DNA from: Pseudomonadota bacterium
GTDB lineage: Bacteria > Pseudomonadota > Gammaproteobacteria > Burkholderiales > Chitinibacteraceae
Direction of reading: 5' to 3'
DNA length: 64,000 nt
NCBI GenBank assembly: GCA_026399755.1
Contig: JAPLQI010000086.1
Coordinates: 48,843 to 112,842, forward strand
This document shows, one piece after another, positions 36,600 through 45,065 of the stretch. Position numbers and translations under genes: made by a program. A model generated the notes under the pieces. It was not told the origin of the DNA. It made no database searches and saw only the letters and a program-made list of their open reading frames with translations. Every line of letters begins with the position of its first letter. Position 1 is the first letter of the stretch.

Positions 36600-37667
36600 A
36601 TGAGTAATCCACGCGTGATTCCACGCGAGCAATTAAGTGCATGGGAAAAATGGGAGTTAGCCTCACTCAATGAGGTAGCGGCTGAGGCTGCTCTGCTTGA
36701 GGAAGAAGTGGTCGAGCCTGATTTACCCGTGGCTGAAGAAGATTTTCCGGTGGAAGTAGAGCCGGATTTGGAGCCACTTCCCACAGAATCGATCGACGTA
36801 CCTGATGCGGATGTTCCTTTTCCAACGGCAGAAGAGCTTGAAGCTATAACTCATCAAGCCCAAAGCGAAGGCTTCGAGGCAGGCTTGGAGGCGGGACGTT
36901 TGGTGGCTGAAGATGAAGCCAATCGCTTACGTGCGGTTCTGGGGAATATTGAAAGCACCCTCAAAAAAGCGGAAGCCGCGTTGGCCAATGAAGTGCTTGA
37001 TTTGGCCGTGGTGATTGCTCGCCAAATGGTTAGAGATGAGCTAAATCATTCGCCAGAGCGTGTATTGCCTATTTTACGAGAAGCATTGGCGAGCCTGCCT
37101 GCTGCGCGATCCCCTTCGCGTGTTTTTCTAAATCCTGATGACCTTGTTGCGCTCGAAGGTATGCTGGGCGGTGATCTGCCGAGTGATACTTGGCGTTTAC
37201 TTCCAGATACCAAGTTAGAAACGGGCGGTTGCCGGATTGAAACGCCTGATTCCGCTGTTGATTTGTCCTTGGCCGTGCGCTGGCAAAATATCTTGAGTGT
37301 TTTAGGTCGTCATGATCGGGCTGATTTGGCATGGGCTGCGAGTGAAGTGACTACTCAATTGGCTGCTGAGGCTATTGCGCCAACTATTTCCGATGATATT
37401 TCAGCGCAGTTTATTGCTGGAGATATAGCTGTTTCCGATGAGCCTGCGGTTGAGCACGTTTCAACCGAATCCAGTGATCAGGCGGTTGAACAAGTATTAG
37501 CCGAGCCCGGTGATTCTGCCACTGAGCAAGTTTCAACCGAATCCAATGATCTGGCGGTTGAACAAGTATCCGCCCAATCCGATGATTCTGCCTCTGAACG
37601 AGCATCAGCCGTGTCCGGTGATGCTACCGTCGAGCAAGCGTCCGCTGAGCCTGATCATCATGACTGA
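36600..37667 (+). CDS. fliH: Flagellar export regulator FliH with C-terminal repeat tail
   Basis: A 355-residue protein; FliH usually has about 230-270. The N-terminal WEKWEL segment binds the motor/export gate, and an acidic stretch follows ([20 protein letters not shown]). The central coiled coil has the glycine-spaced helix [20 protein letters not shown], and the conserved C-domain ends near residue 265 ([12 protein letters not shown]). Beyond it is an extra tail of about 90 residues that includes six 12-residue repeats (consensus AVEQVSAESxDx). FliH regulates the ATPase FliI. ATG 36600 has GAGGCG upstream. It overlaps the fliI start by 8 bases. Confidence 0.9.
   Translation: MSNPRVIPREQLSAWEKWELASLNEVAAEAALLEEEVVEPDLPVAEEDFPVEVEPDLEPLPTESIDVPDADVPFPTAEELEAITHQAQSEGFEAGLEAGRLVAEDEANRLRAVLGNIESTLKKAEAALANEVLDLAVVIARQMVRDELNHSPERVLPILREALASLPAARSPSRVFLNPDDLVALEGMLGGDLPSDTWRLLPDTKLETGGCRIETPDSAVDLSLAVRWQNILSVLGRHDRADLAWAASEVTTQLAAEAIAPTISDDISAQFIAGDIAVSDEPAVEHVSTESSDQAVEQVLAEPGDSATEQVSTESNDLAVEQVSAQSDDSASERASAVSGDATVEQASAEPDHHD
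37446..37661 (+). repeat. Six 36-base tandem repeats inside fliH
   Basis: Six in-frame units of exactly 36 bases, each encoding 12 residues such as [24 protein letters not shown] and [12 protein letters not shown]. Units 1 and 3 and units 2 and 4 are most alike at DNA level, suggesting a 72-base duplication. The last unit runs into the fliI start. Confidence 0.85.
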
Positions 37668-39057
37668 AGTCCTACAAGGCTGTAGTCAATATCTAGCCGA
37701 TTGCAAAGACGCGGTGCGCTGGATGCGTCCGTGGTTACCACGTGGGCGCTTGGTTAGAGTGTCGGGTTTGGTGCTTGAGGCGGTGGGCCTACGGCTGGCT
37801 ATTGGCTCGTCTTGCGATGTGATGACACCTAGCGGCGCTTCGGTCGAGGCGGTGGTGGTCGGTTTTAATGAAGACCGCTTGTTTCTGATGCCGATTGCTG
37901 AAATTTATGGCGTAGAGCCAGGTGCGCAGGTCGTGCCGCATGAGGATGTAGAAGCGTGGGTGCCCGATTATGGTCATCCGCGCCCGCCACAACGCCGTTT
38001 AGAAGATCATGGCCGCCAGATGCCAGTCGGTTGGGGCTTACTTGGGCGAGTTTTAGACGGCCTTGGTCGGCCTCTCGATGGTAAGGGCCGTATCGAGCAT
38101 GATGACTATATGCCGCTGTTTGCCCGCCCCTATAACCCGATGACACGTGAGCCAGTTCGTCATGTGATGGATGTGGGAGTTCGGGCGATTAATGCCATGC
38201 TGACCGTTGGGCGTGGTCAACGTTTGGGCCTATTTGCAGGCTCTGGTGTGGGTAAATCGGTGCTGCTGGGCATGATGGCGCGCTACACCACCGCCGATGT
38301 GGTGGTGGTGGGCTTGATTGGTGAGCGTGGCCGTGAGGTAAAAGATTTTATTGAAAATATTCTGGGCGATGAAGGTTTAAAGCGCTCGGTCGTGGTGGCC
38401 GCTCCCGCAGATACACCGCCCTTGTTGCGTTTATATGGCGCAGCCTATGCCACATCGATTGCTGAGTATTTTAGAAATCAGGGCAAACATGTGCTGCTGA
38501 TCATGGATTCCTTAACGCGCTATGCGATGGCTCAGCGTGAAATTGCCCTAGCCGTGGGCGAGCCACCGGCCACTAAGGGCTATCCGGCATCGGTGTTTGC
38601 TCGCTTGCCACAATTGGTAGAGCGTGCGGGTAATGCAGAAGAGGGTGGCGGCTCGATTACGGCTTTTTATACCGTTTTGTCCGAGGGCGATGATCAGCAA
38701 GACCCGATTGCCGATAATGCTCGAGCTATCTTGGATGGCCACTTTGTGCTCAGCCGCCAGCTAGCCGAGGCAGGTCATTACCCTGCGATTGATATCGAAG
38801 CTTCGATTAGTCGTGTCATGAACGATATTATTTCGCCTGAAGAATTCGCCGTGGTACGCCGTTTTAAATACCTCTATTCTCGTTATCAACGAAGCCGAGA
38901 TTTAATTAGCGTGGGCGCTTATGTGCCTGGCTCGGACCCTGTATTGGATGAAGCCATTCGGCGTAATCCTAGCTTTGAAGCTTTCTTGCAACAGGGAATA
39001 GCTGAGTGCGAACGCTACGATGGGGCTAGAATGAAGCTCTATCAGCTCTTGATGTAA
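37660..39057 (+). CDS. fliI: Flagellum-specific ATP synthase FliI
   Basis: A 465-residue F1-beta-like ATPase that energises flagellar type III export. Walker A is [14 protein letters not shown], followed by [14 protein letters not shown], Walker [21 protein letters not shown] and [15 protein letters not shown]; the C-terminal helical part is present. The start is ATG 37660 inside the end of fliH (overlap ATGACTGA); the open frame extends upstream only through the fliH repeats. A perfect hairpin separates it from fliJ. Confidence 0.97.
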   Translation: MTEVLQGCSQYLADCKDAVRWMRPWLPRGRLVRVSGLVLEAVGLRLAIGSSCDVMTPSGASVEAVVVGFNEDRLFLMPIAEIYGVEPGAQVVPHEDVEAWVPDYGHPRPPQRRLEDHGRQMPVGWGLLGRVLDGLGRPLDGKGRIEHDDYMPLFARPYNPMTREPVRHVMDVGVRAINAMLTVGRGQRLGLFAGSGVGKSVLLGMMARYTTADVVVVGLIGERGREVKDFIENILGDEGLKRSVVVAAPADTPPLLRLYGAAYATSIAEYFRNQGKHVLLIMDSLTRYAMAQREIALAVGEPPATKGYPASVFARLPQLVERAGNAEEGGGSITAFYTVLSEGDDQQDPIADNARAILDGHFVLSRQLAEAGHYPAIDIEASISRVMNDIISPEEFAVVRRFKYLYSRYQRSRDLISVGAYVPGSDPVLDEAIRRNPSFEAFLQQGIAECERYDGARMKLYQLLM

Positions 39058-39065
39058 ACAAGCAT

Positions 39066-39093
39066 AGCCTGTCGGACCTAAGTCCGACAGGCT
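39066..39093 (+). repeat. Perfect 12-bp hairpin between fliI and fliJ
   Basis: AGCCTGTCGGAC (39066-39077) pairs perfectly with GTCCGACAGGCT (39082-39093) around the loop CTAA. No T tract follows, and the fliJ ribosome site (CGGGAG) lies 7 bases downstream. Confidence 0.85.
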
Positions 39094-39114
39094 GCTCATT
39101 CGGGAGTTTTTCTT

Positions 39115-39552
39115 GTGGCTCAATTTCGTTTTGCCTTTTTACTTGAGCTCGCCATTGATGCGCGGGAGGATGCGGCGCGGCTGATGCAAGCTTCTCAGGC
39201 CGTGTGGCTAGGCGCACAGGGCAAGCTCGATCAAGTAGATCAATATCGCGTTGAATACCGAGGGCGCTTATTAAATAGTGGTCAAGGTGGGATGAGTATT
39301 ATCCAATGGCGCGATTTTCAATTGTTTCTAGCCAAGCTGGATGATGTTGCGGTATCTCAGCAACAAGAAGTTGATCGATTAGCGCTTATTTATGAAGGTA
39401 AACGGGATGCGTGGCTTGAATGCGAAAAAAAAGTAAAAGCGTTTGAAGCCCTAAAGAAACGGCATTTAACCACTGAAATGCAAAAAGAATTGCGCAATGA
39501 GCAGCGCATGAATGATGAATTTAATACCCGCCCACGGCCCCGCTCATCTTAG
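39115..39552 (+). CDS. fliJ: Flagellar export chaperone/stalk protein FliJ
   Basis: A 145-residue, largely helical coiled-coil protein (RFAFLLELAIDAREDAARLM ... EVDRLALIYEGKRDAWLECE) of the FliJ family, which forms the central stalk in the FliI ring. It starts with GTG at 39115 after CGGGAG. The C-terminus NEQRMNDEFNTRPRP is typical. It is the last gene of the run here; fliK does not follow, so the rest of the flagellar genes must be elsewhere. Confidence 0.85.
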   Translation: MAQFRFAFLLELAIDAREDAARLMQASQAVWLGAQGKLDQVDQYRVEYRGRLLNSGQGGMSIIQWRDFQLFLAKLDDVAVSQQQEVDRLALIYEGKRDAWLECEKKVKAFEALKKRHLTTEMQKELRNEQRMNDEFNTRPRPRSS

Positions 39553-39740
39553 CTATTGGGGGTTTTATTCATGCCGCATATCTTTCAGGTGTTTATCCAC
39601 TCATTAACCTTGTCTAACTAAGGATAAGATGTGGATAAGTCTGTTAATTTACTGATTTATAAGTAGAAAAATGGGGTGCCTTATTTTTAGGCAATTTATT
39701 GTGGGATGGGATTAACTCATTCTATGAATACTGATTAAAT

Positions 39741-39773
39741 CGTCATCCTCGTCTATTTTGGCCGAGAATGACG
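39741..39773. repeat. Hairpin between convergent fliJ and UPF0114 gene
   Basis: CGTCATCCTCG pairs with CGAGAATGACG (one mismatch) around an 11-base loop. It resembles the common GTCATTCYYG ... GAATGAC type of intergenic repeat and may end transcripts from both sides. The 234-base gap also has two DnaA-box-like sites, at 39593-39601 and 39630-39638. Confidence 0.5.
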
Positions 39774-39786
39774 AACTGCATCAATC

Positions 39787-40299
39787 CTAGTGCTTTGTTG
39801 TACCTGCCGCAATTCGATCCATAATTGCAAACATCACGCCCGAAACCACAAAGGTTAAGTGAATACCAATTAGCCATGCCAGCTCGGTATGATCAGTGGA
39901 TTTGATATTCATAAATGCTTTAAGCAAATCAATCGCAGAAATGGCGACAATAGAGCCAATCAGCTTGAGCTTTAAGTCGGCGTAGCTGACTTTTCCCATC
40001 CATGAAGGTTTGTCGACCGAGCTATGGGCAATATCTAATTTGGATATGAAGTTTTCATAGCCGCTAAAAATAACAATCAATAATAAATTGGCGACTAAGG
40101 TGACATCCACCATGCCTAAAATTGCAATGATTAAATTGCCATCACCGCTGATTAATGAGTTAAACATGGCAAATAACTCTTTAAGCATTTTGGCGAAAAG
40201 TGCTACCAAGCCAAGAATGAGGGCCAAATAAAATGGCGCAAGCAACCATCTGCTCTGAAAAATAACTCTTTCTAAAATTTCTTCTATACGGCTTTGCAT
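39787..40299 (-). CDS. yqhA: UPF0114 (YqhA-like) membrane protein
   Basis: A 170-residue inner-membrane protein with four hydrophobic helices: WLLAPFYLALILGLVALFAK, LIIAILGMVDVTLVANLLLI, LIGSIVAISAIDLLKAFMNI and WLIGIHLTFVVSGVMFAIMD. It has the family start RIEEILERVIFQSRW and the central FSGYENFISKLD. Function is unknown in the family. ATG 40299 has GGGGA upstream; the longer in-frame extension is unlikely. It is divergent from the GbsR-type regulator gene, sharing a 185-base promoter region with the palindrome at 40454. Confidence 0.9.
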   Translation of the reverse strand: MQSRIEEILERVIFQSRWLLAPFYLALILGLVALFAKMLKELFAMFNSLISGDGNLIIAILGMVDVTLVANLLLIVIFSGYENFISKLDIAHSSVDKPSWMGKVSYADLKLKLIGSIVAISAIDLLKAFMNIKSTDHTELAWLIGIHLTFVVSGVMFAIMDRIAAGTTKH

Positions 40300-40425
40300 C
40301 TGTTGTCCCCTAAATTTGCCCGCAATCATGGCGGGTCTGAGCGTGCAAATCAAGACTAAATGATGCTTGTTACTGTTCTTGTAATGGAAAGATGGCCTAG
40401 GCATGGCAGAGTAAATTTTTTTGCA

Positions 40426-40454
40426 TTGCTCTAAATCAAAGAAGTTACTATAAT
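40426..40454 (+). promoter_or_regulatory. Promoter of the gbsR-cydPABX operon
   Basis: TTGCTC (40426-40431), a 17-base spacer, and a perfect TATAAT (40449-40454). The last T is the first base of an 18-base palindrome, so a repressor bound there would block RNA polymerase. Confidence 0.55.
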
Positions 40455-40471
40455 TTCAGTAATTACTGAAA
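40454..40471. promoter_or_regulatory. 18-base perfect palindrome, likely operator
   Basis: TTTCAGTAATTACTGAAA is perfectly self-complementary. It lies at the -10 and 13 bases before the ATG of the GbsR/MarR-type gene. The position suits autorepression of the regulator and of the cytochrome bd genes behind it. Confidence 0.7.
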
Positions 40472-40484
40472 ATTGGAAAAACCC

Positions 40485-41036
40485 ATGAATCTGTCTCCGA
40501 TCAACGAGCGTTTTGTTTTGCATTTTGGCGAAATGGGCAGCCGATGGGGGGTAAATCGCACGGTAGGGCAAATGTATGCATTGCTGTTTCTATCGCCGAA
40601 GGCTTTAAACTCCGATGAAATCGCTGAGCAGCTGGGCTTTTCTCGCTCCAATGTCAGCATGGGAATGAAGGAGCTGCTGTCGTGGAAGCTATGCAAGCTG
40701 GTGCATAAGCCGGGAGATAGGCGCGATTACTTTGAAACGCCTAAAGATGTTTGGGAGATTTTTAGATCCTTAGTGGAAGAAAAACGTAAGCGCGAGATTG
40801 AGCCGACCCTTACCTTGCTTAGAGACGCCTTAATGGACGAGGCCACCTCGGATGAAGATAAGCACGCGCAAGAAAGAATGCGCGAGATGCACGAGCTGAT
40901 TGAGTTGGCCACGGGCTGGTTTGATGAAGTTCAGCACTTGTCACCAGAAACATTAGAAAACCTGATGCGCTTGGGTTCAAAAGTACAAAAAGTTCTAAGT
41001 TTTGCAGGGCACTTACGTCCTGGTAATAGGAGCTAA
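40485..41036 (+). CDS. GbsR/MarR family transcriptional regulator
   Basis: A 183-residue winged-helix regulator of the GbsR branch of MarR: RWGVNRTVGQMYALLFLSPK, SDEIAEQLGFSRSNVSMGMK (recognition helix), then LVHKPGDRRDYFETPKDVWE (wing), followed by a helical dimerisation part. It lies 3 bases before cydP and upstream of cydAB, so it probably controls cytochrome bd expression and itself through the palindrome at 40454-40471. No ligand can be inferred. ATG 40485 is chosen; a TTG four codons earlier is possible. Confidence 0.9.
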   Translation: MNLSPINERFVLHFGEMGSRWGVNRTVGQMYALLFLSPKALNSDEIAEQLGFSRSNVSMGMKELLSWKLCKLVHKPGDRRDYFETPKDVWEIFRSLVEEKRKREIEPTLTLLRDALMDEATSDEDKHAQERMREMHELIELATGWFDEVQHLSPETLENLMRLGSKVQKVLSFAGHLRPGNRS

Positions 41037-41039
41037 GCG

Positions 41040-41246
41040 ATGCGAATAGCTAAGCGTCTGCCCCTGTGGCAAGAAATCACCATCGTCTTGTTGATTAAAA
41101 TGGCCTTGCTATTTGTCATTTGGAAAAGCTTTTTTTCTGAACCCGTAGCACACAAGATGCTGGTTCCTCCAACCATGATGATGGAGCGATTTGTGAGTCC
41201 TGCTTCAGCGCCAACTGCGCTGAAGATTCCTAAAAATGAAATATAA
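41040..41246 (+). CDS. cydP: Small cytochrome bd-associated membrane protein CydP
   Basis: A 68-residue protein with a single membrane helix (EITIVLLIKMALLFVIWKSF, about 12-31), a basic N-terminus (MRIAKRLPLWQ) and a short hydrophilic tail. The pattern RLPLWQEI...IKMALLFVIWKSFF matches the small CydP protein known next to bd oxidase genes. It lies 3 bases after the regulator gene and 70 bases before cydA. Its function is not established beyond association with the oxidase. Confidence 0.8.
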   Translation: MRIAKRLPLWQEITIVLLIKMALLFVIWKSFFSEPVAHKMLVPPTMMMERFVSPASAPTALKIPKNEI

Positions 41247-41248
41247 AG

Positions 41249-41280
41249 ATTCATTCTTCAGCTTTGCTGTTGGAATGAAT
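41249..41280 (+). repeat. Hairpin between cydP and cydA
   Basis: ATTCATTC/GAATGAAT outer arms with inner CAGC/GCTG around TTT. It may tune cydA expression relative to the regulator and cydP. No T tract follows. Confidence 0.5.
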
Positions 41281-41316
41281 TCTCTTATCGTCTTAGCGCA
41301 AGAATAGGACCTCAAT

Positions 41317-42879
41317 ATGATTCCCGCTGCTGAAGTAGTGGAATTATCGCGTATGCAATTTGGTTTGACTGCGATGTTCCACTTTCTATTTGTGCCATTA
41401 ACAATGGGCTTGTCATGGATCTTAGTGATCAGTGAAGCTGCCTATGTTATGACAGGCAAAGAAATATATAAGGACATGACCCGTTTTTGGGGAAAGTTAT
41501 TTGGCATTAATTTTGCAATGGGCGTGACGACTGGTTTAACGCTTGAATTTCAATTTGGTACTAATTGGGCCTATTACTCGCATTATGTGGGTGACATATT
41601 TGGTGTGCCCTTGGCCATTGAAGGCATGATGGCTTTCTTTTTAGAATCAACTTTTGTGGGATTGTTTTTCTTTGGTTGGGATAGGCTATCTAAAGTCCAG
41701 CATTTGGGCGTGACTTTTTTAGTTGCACTGGGGTCTAATTTATCTGCAATGTGGATTCTGATTGCCAATGGCTGGATGCAAAACCCTGTGGGGGCAGAGT
41801 TTAATTACATCACGATGCGGATGGAGTTAGTAAGCTTGGCGGATGTGTTTTTTAATCCCGTGGCCCAAGTGAAATTTGTGCATACCGTGGCTGCGGGTTA
41901 TGTCGCTGCCTCGATGTTTGTATTGGGTGTTTCTAGCTGGTATTTATTAAAAGCACGTGATACTGGCTTTGCATTGCGATCATTTGCGATTGCATCTGCA
42001 TTTGGCTTGGCTTCTATTTTATCTGTGATTATATTAGGCGATGAGTCTGGATATACCACGGGCGAAGTGCAAAAAGTAAAACTAGCCGCAATGGAAGCGC
42101 AATGGGATACCCATCCAGCACCCGCACCTTTGGTTATATTTGGTTTACCTAATCAAAAAGAAGAGCGGACTGATTATGAAGTCAGCATTCCCTATGCTTT
42201 AGGCATCATTGCAACCCGGTCAACCACAGAAACCGTGACGGGAATTAAAGATTTAAAAGTTGAATATGAAGAAAGAATTAAGAGTGGTATGCAAGCCTAT
42301 GCCGCATTAACACGTTTAAAAGCGGGAGATAAATCGGCGCATGATGATTTTGAAGCGCATAAGGCGGATTTAGGCTTTGGTTTATTGCTCAAGAAATATA
42401 CTTTAAATGTGGTTGATGCTACGCCTGCACAAATTAAAATGGCGGCCGCAGATACTATTCCTAATGTTTCTCCGATATTTTGGTCTTTCCGTTTGATGGT
42501 TGGCCTTGGGATGTTATTTCTATTTATCTTCTCAATGTCATTTTATTACTTGGCTAAAAGAAACCTTGCTCCTCAGCGCTGGTTATTACGTTTGGCGGTC
42601 ATTTCTATTCCCCTGCCTTGGGTTGCGATTGAGGCGGGTTGGTTTGTGGCTGAATACGGCCGCCAGCCTTGGACTATTTCTGGTGTATTACCTACCTTTA
42701 TGTCGGCATCGGCGCTGAGTGCGGGGCAATTGCATTTTAGTATGGCGGGCTTAGGCTTAATGTATAGCGCCTTATTTGCGATTGAAATGTATTTGATGCT
42801 GAAATATATCCGCCTTGGGCCCGCTAGCCTGCATACAGGCCGCTATTTTGGCGAACAAAAAACACACGCTAAGGAATAG
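41317..42879 (+). CDS. cydA: Cytochrome bd ubiquinol oxidase subunit I
   Basis: A 520-residue inner-membrane subunit that oxidises quinol and holds hemes b558, b595 and d. The axial His22 is in TAMFHFLFVPLTMG and His189 in KFVHTVAAGYVAAS. The quinol-site region is GWFVAEYGRQPWTISGVLPT. The long insert around residues 255-375 indicates the long Q-loop form, as in E. coli. Multiple membrane helices are clear. It is followed by cydB after 3 bases. This oxidase supports low-oxygen and stress respiration. Confidence 0.98.
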   Translation: MIPAAEVVELSRMQFGLTAMFHFLFVPLTMGLSWILVISEAAYVMTGKEIYKDMTRFWGKLFGINFAMGVTTGLTLEFQFGTNWAYYSHYVGDIFGVPLAIEGMMAFFLESTFVGLFFFGWDRLSKVQHLGVTFLVALGSNLSAMWILIANGWMQNPVGAEFNYITMRMELVSLADVFFNPVAQVKFVHTVAAGYVAASMFVLGVSSWYLLKARDTGFALRSFAIASAFGLASILSVIILGDESGYTTGEVQKVKLAAMEAQWDTHPAPAPLVIFGLPNQKEERTDYEVSIPYALGIIATRSTTETVTGIKDLKVEYEERIKSGMQAYAALTRLKAGDKSAHDDFEAHKADLGFGLLLKKYTLNVVDATPAQIKMAAADTIPNVSPIFWSFRLMVGLGMLFLFIFSMSFYYLAKRNLAPQRWLLRLAVISIPLPWVAIEAGWFVAEYGRQPWTISGVLPTFMSASALSAGQLHFSMAGLGLMYSALFAIEMYLMLKYIRLGPASLHTGRYFGEQKTHAKE

Positions 42880-42882
42880 ATT

Positions 42883-44016
42883 ATGTTTGATTACGAAGTA
42901 TTAAAACTAATCTGGTGGGGCCTGATGGTGTTTTTAATCATCGGCTTTACCTTAACGGGTGGTTTTGATTTAGGCGTGGCTATTCTTTTGCCATTTGCAG
43001 GTAAAACAGATGAAGAGCGCCGATTGGTGATTAATTCTGTGGGACCAACTTGGGAGGGTAATCAAGTTTGGCTGGTCACCATTGGGGCTGCATTATTTGC
43101 GGCATGGCCCTTACTCTATGCCGCCGCATTCTCTGTGATGTACGTGGCATTAATGTTTGTATTATTTGCTTTATTTTTACGGCCTGTCGGCTTTGATTAC
43201 CGTAGTAAATTAGCAGATCCACGCTGGCGCAATGGCTGGGATTGGGCTTTGTTTGTCGGCAGTGTGGTGCCCTCTCTTGTTTTTGGTGTGGCCATTGGTA
43301 ATTTATTTGTGGGTTTGCCATTTCAATTTGATGAAAGTTTAAGAGTGAGTTATTCAGGTCATTTCTATGATTTGCTTAATCCATTTGCGCTTTATTGCGG
43401 CGTAGTGGCCATTGTGATGTTGGTATTGCATGGTGCTACTTTTCTGGCGGTTAAAACCAGGGAGCAGGTGCAACAACGCGCAATAACCATAGCGATGGTG
43501 GCTGGCGTTGTATTGGCCCTGTTGTTTGCCTTGGGCGGCCTGTGGCTTAAGCAATTAGATGCTTGGCATATCGATACGATGGGGGCTGTGGGTGGTGTGC
43601 TTAATCCGTTGGATAAAACGGTTAGCATGCTCAAGGGGGGCTGGCTCAGCAACTTTAATACTCAACCTTTGTTGTGGTTGTTGCCGATGAGTGGTGTGCT
43701 GGCGGCGTTATTGGCTGCCTTGGCGAGTTGGCGGCGTTATCAGTTGAGCGCATTTATATTGAGTGGCATTGCAAGTGTGGGCGTGCTTTGCACGACAGCC
43801 TCCGCTTTATTCCCCTTTATTTTGCCATCCACACTGGACGCAGCGTCGAGCTTAACGGTCTGGGATGCGGTTTCTAGCCAAAAAACTTTAGGTGTGATGT
43901 TGGGTGTGGTCGTTATTTTTGTGCCGATTATTATGCTGTACACCTCATGGGTTTACCGCGTGATGCGTGGACCAGTGACCTTAGAGCGGCTAGAAAACGA
44001 TACGCATAGTTATTAG
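42883..44016 (+). CDS. cydB: Cytochrome bd ubiquinol oxidase subunit II
   Basis: A 377-residue membrane subunit paired with CydA. Recognisable blocks are [40 protein letters not shown] and [16 protein letters not shown], with about eight or nine hydrophobic helices. It follows cydA by 3 bases and is followed by the small subunit gene about 100 bases later. Confidence 0.98.
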   Translation: MFDYEVLKLIWWGLMVFLIIGFTLTGGFDLGVAILLPFAGKTDEERRLVINSVGPTWEGNQVWLVTIGAALFAAWPLLYAAAFSVMYVALMFVLFALFLRPVGFDYRSKLADPRWRNGWDWALFVGSVVPSLVFGVAIGNLFVGLPFQFDESLRVSYSGHFYDLLNPFALYCGVVAIVMLVLHGATFLAVKTREQVQQRAITIAMVAGVVLALLFALGGLWLKQLDAWHIDTMGAVGGVLNPLDKTVSMLKGGWLSNFNTQPLLWLLPMSGVLAALLAALASWRRYQLSAFILSGIASVGVLCTTASALFPFILPSTLDAASSLTVWDAVSSQKTLGVMLGVVVIFVPIIMLYTSWVYRVMRGPVTLERLENDTHSY

Positions 44017-44120
44017 CTTATAGAGATGGTTTGCTCATTTAACTAAGTGCAGTTCTGAGGCCGCTAGCGATGAGCGCTTTGCTTTCGGCATGGTTTAATC
44101 TACGCAAAGGAGTGAGGTTT

Positions 44121-44276
44121 ATGTGGTACTTTTCTTGGATATTAGGTATGGGTTTGGCCGTTGCTTTTGGGCTCATTAATGTGATGTGGTTCGAAAGCAC
44201 ACATGCCTTTGGTGGTGAAAAAGAAACCGAAGCCCAAGAGCGGTTTGAAAAATACAGTCATAAAAAAGATAAATAA
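44121..44276 (+). CDS. cydX: Cytochrome bd small subunit CydX
   Basis: A 51-residue one-helix protein beginning MWYFSWILGMGLAVAFGLIN, the diagnostic CydX/YbgT sequence, with a charged tail (EKETEAQERFEKYSHKKDK). CydX stabilises the heme site of the bd oxidase. The ATG at 44121 follows GAGG; the open frame extends 17 codons further, but that part does not match the family. A rho-independent terminator follows. Confidence 0.93.
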   Translation: MWYFSWILGMGLAVAFGLINVMWFESTHAFGGEKETEAQERFEKYSHKKDK

Positions 44277-44291
44277 ATAGAGTCGTTCTTC

Positions 44292-44325
44292 AAAAAAACA
44301 GCCCAAGCATGGGCTGTTTTTTTTG
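44292..44325 (+). terminator. Rho-independent terminator after cydX
   Basis: AAAAACAGCCC pairs with GGGCTGTTTTT around a 6-base loop and ends in a run of eight T. It lies 16 bases after the cydX stop and closes the bd operon. Confidence 0.92.
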
Positions 44326-44350
44326 TGTATAGCGGCAAGGGATTTGTTCG

Positions 44351-44374
44351 TTTGTAATGATTTGTTGCAATGAG
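44351..44374. promoter_or_regulatory. 24-base box, copy 1 (upstream of nagE)
   Basis: TTTGTAATGATTTGTTGCAA followed by TGAG. Copy 2 at 44597 differs at two positions. The spacing of 246 bases between copies in one intergenic region suggests paired regulator sites. Confidence 0.4.
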
Positions 44375-44596
44375 CTGTGTTCTAGAGACGCTTTATATTG
44401 TGGGTTTTTCATTGGCTAAGCGGTGCTCTTTCATCTGCATGGTTCTGTGGGCGATGGTCGATGCATTTATCATGGTGTTGTGCAAATATTGGATTAAAGG
44501 TAAATAGAGTACGGAGGGCTTTAGGTAAATGGCATTAATAAATATTAGGGAAAAGTCTGGCGATTAAAAAATGAAGCCCCGAGTGTTGTACGTACT

Positions 44597-44620
44597 TTTG
44601 TAATAATTTGTTGCAAAGAG
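44597..44620. promoter_or_regulatory. 24-base box, copy 2 (upstream of nagE)
   Basis: TTTGTAATAATTTGTTGCAA followed by AGAG. It is the same orientation as copy 1 and lies about 450 bases before the nagE start. Confidence 0.4.
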
Positions 44621-45065
44621 ACGGCTACTTTTATCAAATCAAAGTATATGTAGTAAAAATTTAGCAACTACGTGTATGGTTATGACTTTTGAGCAAGCTC
44701 AATATTCACCTTATGTAAATACTGTAGATTTCGTAGCGGGAATTGCTTTAAGGAATGAGAGCACTTTTTATATAAATGTTTGTTTCCGTTTATCGTCTTT
44801 GCCAGTGCGTTGGATTGTGCAGTCTTATTTCTTTACCTATCTGTTTCTTGAAGCTTTTTTTAAATAGGCAGCACGATTATCTTTTGATTGCCAATTACTA
44901 CCATGCAGTGAATAATCCAGCATGTTTGGTGATGTAAGGTGTTGGGACTAGTTTCGTTTGCGAGCTGTTCTCCTTCTGTTTTACCACCTCATGCTTCAAA
45001 ACTTTTATTCAGCGGATATGAGCGGTGCTTAATATCGTTGTTTGAACAAGTAAAAAGGGGATGTG

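Larger units (their letters stand above)
44326..45065. other. Long upstream region of nagE with a 24-base direct repeat
   Basis: About 740 bases without a convincing gene. A 63-codon frame at 44676-44867 lacks a ribosome site and family features. The region holds two near-identical 24-base boxes, described separately, and should contain the nagE promoter. Confidence 0.5.

Noticed and set aside
37510..37659. Upstream extension of FliI through the fliH repeats
   Set aside because: The translation of the repeat in this frame is not FliI-like; the family N-terminus begins at 37660.
41583..41768. Antisense frames within cydA, gltA, sdhA, sucA and other long genes
   Set aside because: They are frames opposite strongly conserved genes with no independent signals.
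44676..44867. 63-codon open frame upstream of nagE
   Set aside because: No ribosome site and no recognisable features; the region looks regulatory.
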